From JBOHNM01 sp050730675 (GTDB lineage: Bacteria > Planctomycetota > Phycisphaerae > Phycisphaerales > UBA1924), in assembly GCA_050730675.1 (NCBI GenBank), contig JBOHNM010000034.1:1-29011 (forward strand): a DNA stretch of 29,011 nt, read 5' to 3'. Of the stretch, positions 7,192 to 14,714 are shown one piece after another. Each line of letters opens with the position of its first letter. The first letter of the stretch is position 1. Under the pieces are notes generated by a model that ran no database searches, had not been told where the DNA came from, and saw only the letters and a list, made by a program, of their open reading frames with translations. The translations under genes were made by a program, and so were the position numbers.

Positions 7192-9855
7192 ATGAAGCTG
7201 ACCGGAACGTCTGCCCTCGCACTTCTCGTCTTCGCAGGAACGGCCGTCGCGTCGCCCCGCGAGTCTACGACCTTTCCCGCGTCGATCGACTCGGCGAGCA
7301 ACGGCACGCTGGCGGGTCATACGCAGGTCGATGCCATCACCGTGCTGAACCAGACCTTCACCGGCGGGTACAACGCGGTTCGCGTCAACCTCACCGGCAC
7401 ATTGAACCAGGTCAACGCGGGCTCGTACCAGTCCGAGGCACAAATTTATGTCATTCCGCCCGGGGGCAACGCCCCATTCACGATCCAGGTGTTCACGACG
7501 GCGGCGGTCTTCACGTCGCTGCCCATTCCTGCCGGTTACGGCGTGAACCTCGGTGCCGGGTACGACCCTGCCGGTCAGTGGACGTACCGCTTCTTCGAGA
7601 CGTACCAGGACGGCGCCTCGGGCACAGCCAACGCCACTTGGAACGACCTCGTCATGACCTTTGACGACGCGGTTCCGCCGCCGCCGCCGCCGCCGACGGC
7701 CGACTTCGATGCGGGCGTTCTGGCGTTCCCCGGGACGCCGACGCTCGTGACGCAGTCGCTGGACTACGGCGCAGGCGAGGTAAAGTGGGCGAAGTTCATC
7801 GTCCCCGTGGGCGGCGTCGCCACGGCCAACGGGAAGTTCGTGGACATCGACACCAACGGCAACACGCTGGCGGGCGGCGCGTTCCCCAACGACACGTACA
7901 TCACCCTGTTCAGGCAGGACGGCACGATCCGCGCGTTCAATGACGACGGCGCAACGGGCTACGCGAGCCAGTTGTCGTTCGGCATCGGCACGCGTCCGGC
8001 CGCCGGCGACGGTCTGGCCTACACGGGACAGGACGGGACGCTCGACGCGGGCACGTACTACCTCGCGCTGTACGCATATCCCAATGCCGCCGGCAGCCCG
8101 GGCGCACCGTTCATCGTCGGGACTACGTCGGCCTCGGCCGGCAGCATGGTGGTGAATATCACCACCGGCCAGCAGGCCCCGCCGGCCCCGCCGACGGTCT
8201 TCTTCGATATGGGAACGATCCCGACGACGGGCGCGTTCGTGACCCACACCTTCGGGCTTGATCCCGCGACGGTGAAGTGGGCCAAGATCACCATCGGCGC
8301 CGTCGACGCAGCCAGCCAGACCTACCTCGATCTCGACACCGAGACCTCGACGGCCCTCAACACCGCCATCTGCCTCTTCCGTCCCGACGGCAGCATCGCC
8401 GGCCAGGACACGGTCGATGGTTCGCTCAACCTCAGCCAGCTGACCTTCGGCGCCGGCACTCGTGCGGCCGTAGACACTGGTGGGCTCTACAACGGCCGCG
8501 ATGGCGCGACCTTGGCCGCGGGCGAGTACTACGTCGCCGCAACTCTCACTCCAGCCACGTTCGCCAACGGCTGGTTCGCAGGCTCGACCTCGGTTGATGC
8601 CGGCGACCTCACGCTCCGTGTCCGCTCGGGCACCCAAGGTCCTGCGGTCGCGCCGACGACATTCGTCACCGTCAACGTCGCCTCGGGTCTGCACACAGAG
8701 ACCACCCCGATCAACGCCGGGGAAGTGAAGTGGTACAAGATCGTCTTGGCGCAGGACGCCACGGTCGCCAACAACACGTTCTTCGACATTGACACCGAAA
8801 ACTCCTCCATCAACGACACCTACCTGTCCATGTTCAGCGACACCGGCGCGGTCCTCTCTTTGGACGATGACAGCGGCTCGGGGTTCAAGAGCCAGCTGAC
8901 CTACGGCCAGACGTTCCCGACTCGTCCGGCGGTTGGAGACGGGCTGGAGTACGACGGCTTTAACGGCCCGCTCGTCGCGGGCACCTACTGGCTGGCTGCG
9001 TACGGCTACCCCAACTCCATCGGCAGCCCGGCCGCCGGATGGAACGTCGGCAGCGCGTCGATCCAGAGCGGTGACCTGACCGTCAACTTCAACTTCGGCA
9101 GTGCGCAACTCCCGCCCGGTACATTCGTCAAGACCGCCGACGGCGGCGAGACCGTGGCCGACGCGATCGTGGTCGGCGGTAACGGCACTCTGACCGGCAT
9201 CTCCGGGTTCCTCACGGCCAATCACGCCGACGTGTTCCGTATCGAGATCTGCGATTTCGCCAACTTCAGCGCCACCACCGTCGGTGGTGTCGGGTTCGAT
9301 ACTCAACTGTTCCTCTTCAAGTCGCTCGGCGACGGCGTCACCATGACCGACGACAACACCGGCGGCATCGCCGGTCCTTCCACCATCACGGCGCAGTTCG
9401 TGACGACCAACGGCACGTACTACCTCGCCATCACCGGCTACAACCGCGACCCGGTTGACTCCGATGGCAACCTCTTGTGGAACAACGAGCCGTTCGAGGG
9501 CGAGCGCGCTCCGGACGGCCCGGGTGCGGCCAACGTCTTGGCTGGTTGGGCAAGCACGCTTGTTACCCCCGGCGCTCAGCCGAACTACCTGATCACTCTC
9601 ACTGGTGCTTGCTTCGTGCAGACGGGCCCCGCTGCCTGCAACCTCGCCGACGTCGCCGGACTTGGCGGCTCGGTCGGTCCTGACGGTGCCCTCACTCCGG
9701 ACGACCTGATCGTCTTCCTCAACGCCTTCTTCACCGGTAACCTCGCCATCGCGGACATCTCAATCCTCGGCGGTGCCGCCGGCCATGACGGCCAACTGAC
9801 CCCGGACGACATCGTCCTGTTCCTCGGCCAGTTCTTCAGCCCCTGCAACCCGTGA
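7192..9855 (+). CDS. Secreted PREST-module protein with three PPC-like repeats and dockerin-like C-terminus (gene 4)
   Basis: The start is ATG 7192, preceded by AGAGAGG at 7179-7185; the 887-aa product starts MKLTGTSALA, like gene 5. A signal peptide (~20 aa, AVA site) leads into the mature end SPRESTTFPAS. The PREST module covers ~21-160, then a seven-proline linker (~161-168). PPC-like repeats lie at ~173-330, 336-485 and 491-640. Residues ~640-815 are a different domain (ADVFRIEICDF, FDTQLFLF, TYYLAITGYNRDP), a more divergent PPC/DVUA0089-like fold found in only this member of the array. The tail (~816-887) has Pro for Ala in both LTPDD motifs. A 41-base stretch at its 3' end is identical to gene 1. 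It is probably exported and anchored; there is no catalytic signature. Confidence 0.88.
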   Translation: MKLTGTSALALLVFAGTAVASPRESTTFPASIDSASNGTLAGHTQVDAITVLNQTFTGGYNAVRVNLTGTLNQVNAGSYQSEAQIYVIPPGGNAPFTIQVFTTAAVFTSLPIPAGYGVNLGAGYDPAGQWTYRFFETYQDGASGTANATWNDLVMTFDDAVPPPPPPPTADFDAGVLAFPGTPTLVTQSLDYGAGEVKWAKFIVPVGGVATANGKFVDIDTNGNTLAGGAFPNDTYITLFRQDGTIRAFNDDGATGYASQLSFGIGTRPAAGDGLAYTGQDGTLDAGTYYLALYAYPNAAGSPGAPFIVGTTSASAGSMVVNITTGQQAPPAPPTVFFDMGTIPTTGAFVTHTFGLDPATVKWAKITIGAVDAASQTYLDLDTETSTALNTAICLFRPDGSIAGQDTVDGSLNLSQLTFGAGTRAAVDTGGLYNGRDGATLAAGEYYVAATLTPATFANGWFAGSTSVDAGDLTLRVRSGTQGPAVAPTTFVTVNVASGLHTETTPINAGEVKWYKIVLAQDATVANNTFFDIDTENSSINDTYLSMFSDTGAVLSLDDDSGSGFKSQLTYGQTFPTRPAVGDGLEYDGFNGPLVAGTYWLAAYGYPNSIGSPAAGWNVGSASIQSGDLTVNFNFGSAQLPPGTFVKTADGGETVADAIVVGGNGTLTGISGFLTANHADVFRIEICDFANFSATTVGGVGFDTQLFLFKSLGDGVTMTDDNTGGIAGPSTITAQFVTTNGTYYLAITGYNRDPVDSDGNLLWNNEPFEGERAPDGPGAANVLAGWASTLVTPGAQPNYLITLTGACFVQTGPAACNLADVAGLGGSVGPDGALTPDDLIVFLNAFFTGNLAIADISILGGAAGHDGQLTPDDIVLFLGQFFSPCNP

Positions 9856-9891
9856 TCTGACGGAGTTCGACAGACTCCAGAAAGCACGCAT

Positions 9892-9927
9892 CCGCCCCGG
9901 CCCGCGCCGGGGCGGTTTATGTTTTTT
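9892..9927 (+). terminator. Rho-independent terminator of gene 4
   Basis: A 10-bp stem (9892-9901 with 9906-9915) is followed by a T-rich tail with six consecutive T residues at 9922-9927. Confidence 0.9.
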
Positions 9928-9967
9928 GGAGTTTGGAAGGCATCGCGAACCTAGGTAAATCGCCTAT

Positions 9968-10037
9968 TCGGGTTTTTACCCGAGCATTAATGCTAGCAGG
10001 GATTACTCTAGAGTCAGCGGACTCCGCGCTCGCGGAG
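9968..10037. repeat. Cluster of short palindromes upstream of gene 5
   Basis: Within 70 bases there are four symmetric elements: TCGGGT/ACCCGA around TTTT (9968-9983), the perfect 12-bp palindrome AGCATTAATGCT (9983-9994), the 10-bp palindrome ACTCTAGAGT (10005-10014), and a CTCCGC/GCGGAG hairpin (10022-10037). They lie in the promoter/leader interval of gene 5. Candidate regulator-binding sites or leader structure; function not assigned. Confidence 0.45.
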
Positions 10038-10081
10038 CAGGGTTGAGGTCCAGTATGCAAATTCGAAAGAGGGGTAATGCC

Positions 10082-12259
10082 ATGAAGCTGAACGGAGTTT
10101 CTGTCCTTGCAGTTCTTGCCTTGGCTGGCGCCGCCATGGCGACGCCGCGCGAGTCCACCACCTTCCCGGCATCTGTTGACTCGGCGAGCAACGGTGCTGT
10201 TGGCGCCGGCCACTTGCCCGCGGACGGGGTGGTGACATTGAACCAGACCTTCGTCGGTGGGTACACCACCGTACGGGTGAACGCGACCGGGGCGCTGGAG
10301 AACACCAGCGGCCTCAACACCTATTCGAACGAGGCCCGGATCTACGTCGTGCCGCCGGCCCCCAATGCACCGTTCACGATCCAGCCGTTTATCGGCAACG
10401 GGTTCGCCGGCGTATTGCCGATCCCCGCGGGTTACGGTGTCGCGCTTCCGGGCTACGACCCGGTCGGCAACTGGACGTACACGTTCTATGAAACGTACCA
10501 GGACGGCGCCGGCGGCCAGACCAATTCGACGTGGCAGGGCCTGGTCCTGACCTTCGACGACGCCGCGCCGCCGCCGCCCCCGCCGCCGACGGCAGACTAC
10601 GACGCGGGCGTGCTCAACCTCGCGCCCGCGTCCACAATTCTGACACAGACAATCGTCTACGGCGCCGGCGAAGTCAAGTGGGTCAAGTTCATCGTTCCTG
10701 CCGGCGGCGTCACCCTTGCCGGCGGAAAATTCCTTGACCTCGACACCGAGGGCAACACCCTCACGGGCGGCACCTACCCCAGCGACACGTACATCACGCT
10801 GTTCAACCAGGACGGCACCATCCGTGTGCAGGACGACGACAGCGGCAACGGTTTCGCCAGCCAGTTTTCCTTCGGCATCGGTACGCGCCCGCCAGTCGGC
10901 ACCGGCGCTGCCTACGACGGCCGCAACGGCGACCTGCCTGCGGGCACCTACTTCCTGGCGCTCTACGCCTGGCCCAACGGCGCCGGCAGCCCCGCCGCGC
11001 CGTTCGTCGTCTCCACTACGTCAGCATCGGCGGGGGACATGGTCGTCAACCTGACCTTCGGTTCGCAGGCTCCGCCGGCACCGCCCGCCACGTTCACCAA
11101 CCTCGGTGTCATCCCCAACACCGGCGTGTTCGTCACGGCCACGGGCTCGATCGACGCTGCCGGGCAGGTCAACTGGTACAAGTTCGCCCTGTCGGCCGTC
11201 GTTGACCGCGCCAACCGCGAGTACCTCGACATCGACACCGAAGAGTCCACCGCCAGCGCCACCGCGATCGGCCTGTTTAACGCCGATACGGGCGCCGTCA
11301 TCATCACCGACACCGTCGACGGTACCGGCAACCTCAGCCAGATCACCATCGGGCGCGGCGTGCGCCCGGCCGTGAGCGACGGCGTGACCTATAACGGCCG
11401 CGACGGAGCGACTATGGCCGCCGGCGACTACTTCATCGCCGTCACCGAGCCGACCGCGGCGTTCAACGCCGGCTGGCGCGCGGTCTCCAACGGCGCCGAG
11501 ACTGGCGTGAACATCAAGATCCGCGTCCGTCGCGGCGTCCAGCCCCCGGCCACGCCGCCCGCCGGCGCCATCGACATCGGCAACCTGCGCGGCGACAAGG
11601 TGATCGACACCGAAGACGGCCAGCCCATCACCATCACCGACACGCAGATCAAGTGGTACAAGTTCACGCTCAGCACTGACGCGAACGACGCCACCACCCG
11701 CTACGTGGACATCGACACGTACGGCTCCGACTTTGACACGGAATTGGGTCTATACGATGCCGCCGGCACTCTCAAGGCCGCCAACGACGACGGCGGGGCC
11801 GGCCTCATCAGCCTGCTCACTTTCGGCGACACGGTCAACGTGCGCCCGGAGACCGCGGGCGGCACCGATGACTTCCCGCGTGACGGCCGCAACGGCCCGC
11901 TCGTCGCCGGGGCCCACTACCTCGCGGTCGGCAAGTTCAACACCAACTACGCCGACGAGTTCGACGTGGTCTCGACGGCCGCGGGTATCGGCACGCTGAT
12001 CGTCAACATCTACAACAACTACCCCATCGCGGTCCCCCGCTGCAACGCGGCCGACGTCGCCGGTCTGGGTGGTACGGTCGGCCCCGACCTGCAGTTGACG
12101 GCCGACGATGTCATCGTCTACCTCGGCGCCTTCTTCACCGGCAACCTCGCCATTGCGGATATCGCGGTCCTGGGTGGTGCTCCCGGCCAGGACGGCCAGC
12201 TCACGGCCGACGACATCATCCTGTTCCTGAGCGCCTTCTTCAGCCCTTGCAACCCGTGA
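10082..12259 (+). CDS. Secreted PREST-module protein with three PPC-like repeats and dockerin-like C-terminus (gene 5)
   Basis: The start is ATG 10082, with AAAGAGGGG at 10066-10074 seven bases away; an in-frame ATG at 10055 lies before this site. The product is 725 aa. The signal peptide (MKLNGVSVLA..., cleavage near AMA) gives a mature end TPRESTTFPAS. The PREST module (~21-160) is very like that of gene 4 (STTFPAS, SASNG, ETYQDGA, TFDDA). A poly-proline linker follows at ~162. Three repeats (~172-330, 337-492, 496-652) have loops DDDSG, DTVDG and NDDGG. The last repeat and the dockerin-like tail (~653-725) match gene 1. It is inferred to be exported. Because its front half matches gene 4 and its back half matches gene 1, it may reflect recombination within the array. 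Confidence 0.88.
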   Translation: MKLNGVSVLAVLALAGAAMATPRESTTFPASVDSASNGAVGAGHLPADGVVTLNQTFVGGYTTVRVNATGALENTSGLNTYSNEARIYVVPPAPNAPFTIQPFIGNGFAGVLPIPAGYGVALPGYDPVGNWTYTFYETYQDGAGGQTNSTWQGLVLTFDDAAPPPPPPPTADYDAGVLNLAPASTILTQTIVYGAGEVKWVKFIVPAGGVTLAGGKFLDLDTEGNTLTGGTYPSDTYITLFNQDGTIRVQDDDSGNGFASQFSFGIGTRPPVGTGAAYDGRNGDLPAGTYFLALYAWPNGAGSPAAPFVVSTTSASAGDMVVNLTFGSQAPPAPPATFTNLGVIPNTGVFVTATGSIDAAGQVNWYKFALSAVVDRANREYLDIDTEESTASATAIGLFNADTGAVIITDTVDGTGNLSQITIGRGVRPAVSDGVTYNGRDGATMAAGDYFIAVTEPTAAFNAGWRAVSNGAETGVNIKIRVRRGVQPPATPPAGAIDIGNLRGDKVIDTEDGQPITITDTQIKWYKFTLSTDANDATTRYVDIDTYGSDFDTELGLYDAAGTLKAANDDGGAGLISLLTFGDTVNVRPETAGGTDDFPRDGRNGPLVAGAHYLAVGKFNTNYADEFDVVSTAAGIGTLIVNIYNNYPIAVPRCNAADVAGLGGTVGPDLQLTADDVIVYLGAFFTGNLAIADIAVLGGAPGQDGQLTADDIILFLSAFFSPCNP

Positions 12260-12287
12260 TCTGACGGGGGACAAGTCGCCAGCAACC

Positions 12288-12315
12288 AAGCCCCGGGGCC
12301 ATCCCCGGGGCTTTT
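12288..12315 (+). terminator. Rho-independent terminator of gene 5
   Basis: An 11-bp stem (12288-12298 with 12303-12313) with a CCAT loop and T-run. It differs from the gene 1 terminator by little more than one loop base, and the bases between stop and hairpin are also related. Confidence 0.9.
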
Positions 12316-12369
12316 CGCATTCTGGGAGGGTCGATCGAACACGAGTTCAGGGTAAATGCGGTATTGCGC

Positions 12370-12397
12370 TTGCCGTGCATGAGGGTTGTGGTAATCT
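12370..12397 (+). promoter_or_regulatory. Candidate sigma-70-like promoter for the methyltransferase gene
   Basis: TTGCCG (12370-12375), a 16-base spacer, then TAATCT (12392-12397) preceded by a TG dinucleotide in extended -10 position. The match is moderate and the call is by eye. It lies between the gene 5 terminator and the start at 12502. Confidence 0.3.
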
Positions 12398-12501
12398 AGA
12401 GGGAGTTGCCGGTTTTCGGTCTTGGCGGCAGTGGCTGCCGCGTCGGGACCGCGTGTGATATTCAGCGATCCCGGCGGAGAGAGGGAGACCGGGAGCGGCT
12501 C

Positions 12502-13209
12502 ATGGTCATGCGCACGGACACCGTCGACGGACTTCCGAAGCTCGATCTTCAGCCCGCGGCGGCGGAGCGCATGCGGACGATCCATCGGGCCGAGGTGTAC
12601 GACGCGATCTATGCCAACGCCGAAGGGGACCCCAGCCGTGTGCCATGGGCCGAGTTGCGGGCGTGCCCGATTATGGTCCATTGGCTCAACCACGAGGCGC
12701 CGCGCATGGTGCGGCCCGGGTCGCGATCGGTCGTCGTCGGCTGCGGCTTGGGCGACGACGTGGTGGAGTTGACACAGCGCGGTTACGACGTGGTCGGCTT
12801 CGACTGTTCGCCCAACGCCGCACGCTGGGCGGCCCGCAGGCACCCCAACTGCGCCGATCGATTCCTGATCGCCGACCTGCTCGACGTACCGATGCGCCTG
12901 GCCGGGCGGTTCGATCTTGTGGTGGATGTCTCGACGCTCACCCAGATCGATCCCGACCTTCGTGCCGAGGCGATGGGGGGCATCGCCCGCCTGCTCAGCC
13001 CGCGAGGCGTCGCCGTGCTCATCTGCCGCGGGCGCCCGCGCGAAGAGCCCCTGCACCGCGAGGACGGCCCGCCGTGGGCGATGACCGACGAAGAGCTGGT
13101 GCGGCTGGCCTCCGGCGCGGGGCTCACCGCCCGGCGCGCCCCCGAAGAGATGCCCGGCGACGAGCACCCGCCGCGCTCGATGATGCTCGCGGTCTTCTCG
13201 CGGGGCTGA
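12502..13209 (+). CDS. Class I SAM-dependent methyltransferase
   Basis: The start is ATG 12502, with GGGAG about six bases upstream; an alternative ATG is at 12508. The product is 235 aa. The Rossmann glycine motif VVVGCGLGDD sits at ~78-87, followed by GYDVVGFDCSPNA (acidic residue for the ribose of SAM) and a DVSTLTQI motif IV-like segment. The upstream part (VYDAIYANAEGDPSRVPWAE) is typical of a TPMT-like/uncharacterised methyltransferase group with a conserved 'PW' before the SAM fold. The substrate is unknown. It sits alone between a terminator and a convergent phosphatase gene seven bases away, so context does not indicate a pathway. Export-linked methylation of the neighbouring secreted proteins is not supported by anything visible; the protein lacks a signal peptide. 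Confidence 0.82.
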   Translation: MVMRTDTVDGLPKLDLQPAAAERMRTIHRAEVYDAIYANAEGDPSRVPWAELRACPIMVHWLNHEAPRMVRPGSRSVVVGCGLGDDVVELTQRGYDVVGFDCSPNAARWAARRHPNCADRFLIADLLDVPMRLAGRFDLVVDVSTLTQIDPDLRAEAMGGIARLLSPRGVAVLICRGRPREEPLHREDGPPWAMTDEELVRLASGAGLTARRAPEEMPGDEHPPRSMMLAVFSRG

Positions 13210-13216
13210 TACACAT

Positions 13217-13849
13217 TCACTTCTGTGCTGACTGCTCGATCGGCTGGCCGGTCTTGAGTGCCTCCACGATCGCGTCGCCCCAGCGGTCGAGGTACTTGCG
13301 CAGCTCCGGGTTGCGCTGCGGCCAGTGCTTGTGGGCGATCGCTTCCGCGTAGGTCTCGTCGAACCCCTTGCCCTCGAACGCCTTGCGATACAGCATCACG
13401 CAGGCGCTGGTGCGCTCCGAGCCGGCGGCGCAGTGGACGAGCACCGGTTGGTTGGCCGGGTCGGCGATGATCTTCAGGGCGTCCACGTACATCTGCGGGT
13501 CGCCGGAGCCGTCGCCCTGCAACGCGAACTGGAAACGCTTGACGCCCAAGGCCGCGGCGGTCTGGTCCGCCACGCGTCGGTCGGCCGTGTCGCCGCAGAA
13601 GGCGCCCAGGTCCACGATGGTCTTGATCCCGTTGCCGCGGACGACCTGCTCGGTCGTCGCCGGGGTCAGCCGGCCCGACCGGTAGAGCTTGCCCGTTTGG
13701 ACCACATCGAAGTTGCGGGCCAGCACGTGGTCGCGGACGCCGTAGCGGTAGCCGAAGCCCCCCAGCGTGAACACCACCGCCGCCGCAAGGGCGATGGCCA
13801 GTGTCCGTGATGTGCCGACGAGGCCCATGGGTGCAACGGTAGGAAGCAT
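13217..13849 (-). CDS. Membrane-tethered protein tyrosine/dual-specificity phosphatase
   Basis: The active-site P-loop HCAAGSERT (HCxxGxxRT, cysteine at ~140) identifies a cysteine-based phosphatase of the tyrosine/dual-specificity superfamily. The preceding FYxR-like features (GKLYRSGRLT, TIVDLGAF) are typical of the small atypical DSP group. A single hydrophobic segment near residues 15-33 (TLAIALAAAVVFTLGGFGY) suggests an N-terminal membrane anchor or uncleaved signal, probably with the catalytic domain outside the cytoplasm. The start is uncertain: ATG 13849 (210 aa) is used, ATG 13828 is possible, and TTG 13939 would overlap recR; no clear ribosome site helps. The gene is divergent from recR. 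The substrate is unknown. Confidence 0.8.
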   Translation of the reverse strand: MLPTVAPMGLVGTSRTLAIALAAAVVFTLGGFGYRYGVRDHVLARNFDVVQTGKLYRSGRLTPATTEQVVRGNGIKTIVDLGAFCGDTADRRVADQTAAALGVKRFQFALQGDGSGDPQMYVDALKIIADPANQPVLVHCAAGSERTSACVMLYRKAFEGKGFDETYAEAIAHKHWPQRNPELRKYLDRWGDAIVEALKTGQPIEQSAQK

Positions 13850-13925
13850 GTCGTGATACGGCGGTTTACTGCGCCAGGACCGGTGAATTGAACGCGGGAC
13901 CGGGGGTGGCGCGTAGGATGACGCC

Positions 13926-14645
13926 GTGCCCACAAGCAACAGCCATGCCGGTGAAAAGCCCGCCCAACCGGCCCAGCCCGGGCGGGCGATCGGCGCACGC
14001 GGAAGCGCGGGAGCAGCGGGCTACCCGGCCCCGGTCAACCGCGTGATCGATGAGTTCGCCAAGCTCCCGGGGATCGGGCGGCGGGCCGCTGAGCGGCTCG
14101 CGCTGCACCTGCTGCGGGGCGAGGCGGAGGTCGCGGCGGGGCTGGCGCGGGCGATCGGCGAACTCAAGACCAGCGTCCGCAACTGCTCGATCTGTTTCAA
14201 CCTGACCGACTCGCGGGTGTGCTCGGTCTGCTCGGGCCCGCAACGCGACCATGGCCTGGTGCTGGTGGTCGAGCAGCCGCGCGACTTGTTGGCGCTGGAG
14301 CAGACCGGGATGTACCGCGGCGTCTACCACGTGCTGCTGGGACGGATCAGCCCGCTCGATGGTATCGGCCCTGGTGACCTGACGATCGCGGACCTGTTGT
14401 CCCGGATCGATGATCCCAAGCGCAATAGTGGGTCGGCGCCGGTACGCGAGGTGATCCTCGGGCTCAACCCGACGCTCGAGGGGGATGGCACGGCGCTCTA
14501 CTTATCGGAGCAGCTCAAGGCGCGGAAGGTGGCGGTGAGCCGCCTGGCCCGCGGGTTGCCGACGGGAACCTCGCTGGAGATGGCGAACAAGGCGGTGCTG
14601 GCCGATGCCATTGCGGGGAGGCGAGCGGTGAGTGATGAGTCGTGA
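13926..14645 (+). CDS. recR: Recombination mediator protein RecR
   Basis: The start is GTG 13926, with AGGA seven bases upstream; the product is 239 aa, longer than the usual ~200 because of a ~35-residue Pro/Ala/Gly-rich N-terminal extension. The helix-hairpin-helix is at ~43-60 (FAKLPGIGRRAAERLALHLL), the zinc finger Cys at 87, 90, 99 and 102 (CSIC...CSVC), and the Toprim domain from ~109 (GLVLVVEQPRDLLALE), with LNPTLEGDGTALYL and the C-terminal SRLARGLPTG. RecR acts with RecO (and RecF) to load RecA on gapped DNA in the cytoplasm. The usual neighbours dnaX and ybaB/ebfC are absent here; rpoN follows 69 bases downstream on the same strand. Confidence 0.96.
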   Translation: MPTSNSHAGEKPAQPAQPGRAIGARGSAGAAGYPAPVNRVIDEFAKLPGIGRRAAERLALHLLRGEAEVAAGLARAIGELKTSVRNCSICFNLTDSRVCSVCSGPQRDHGLVLVVEQPRDLLALEQTGMYRGVYHVLLGRISPLDGIGPGDLTIADLLSRIDDPKRNSGSAPVREVILGLNPTLEGDGTALYLSEQLKARKVAVSRLARGLPTGTSLEMANKAVLADAIAGRRAVSDES

Positions 14646-14714
14646 GCGATCGATGTCGCCAACGGAGTGTTGTGTCTTGCTGATGCCCAGTGCCTAGTCC
14701 TCGGTGTCTTCCCT

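Noticed and set aside
7672..7697. CCG trinucleotide run resembling a microsatellite (also at 10567-10590)
   Set aside because: It encodes the poly-proline linker between the PREST module and the first repeat; simple coding repeat, not a CRISPR or mobile element.
7189..9306. A 705-codon open frame on the minus strand across gene 4
   Set aside because: It is antisense to a clearly recognisable secreted protein; its composition is low-complexity Gly/Arg/Val/Asp with no motif, typical of G+C-rich shadow frames.
2202..12501. Search for sigma-54 (GG-N10-GC type) promoters before the array genes, prompted by the nearby rpoN
   Set aside because: No convincing TGGCAC-N5-TTGC match was found by eye in the intergenic regions.
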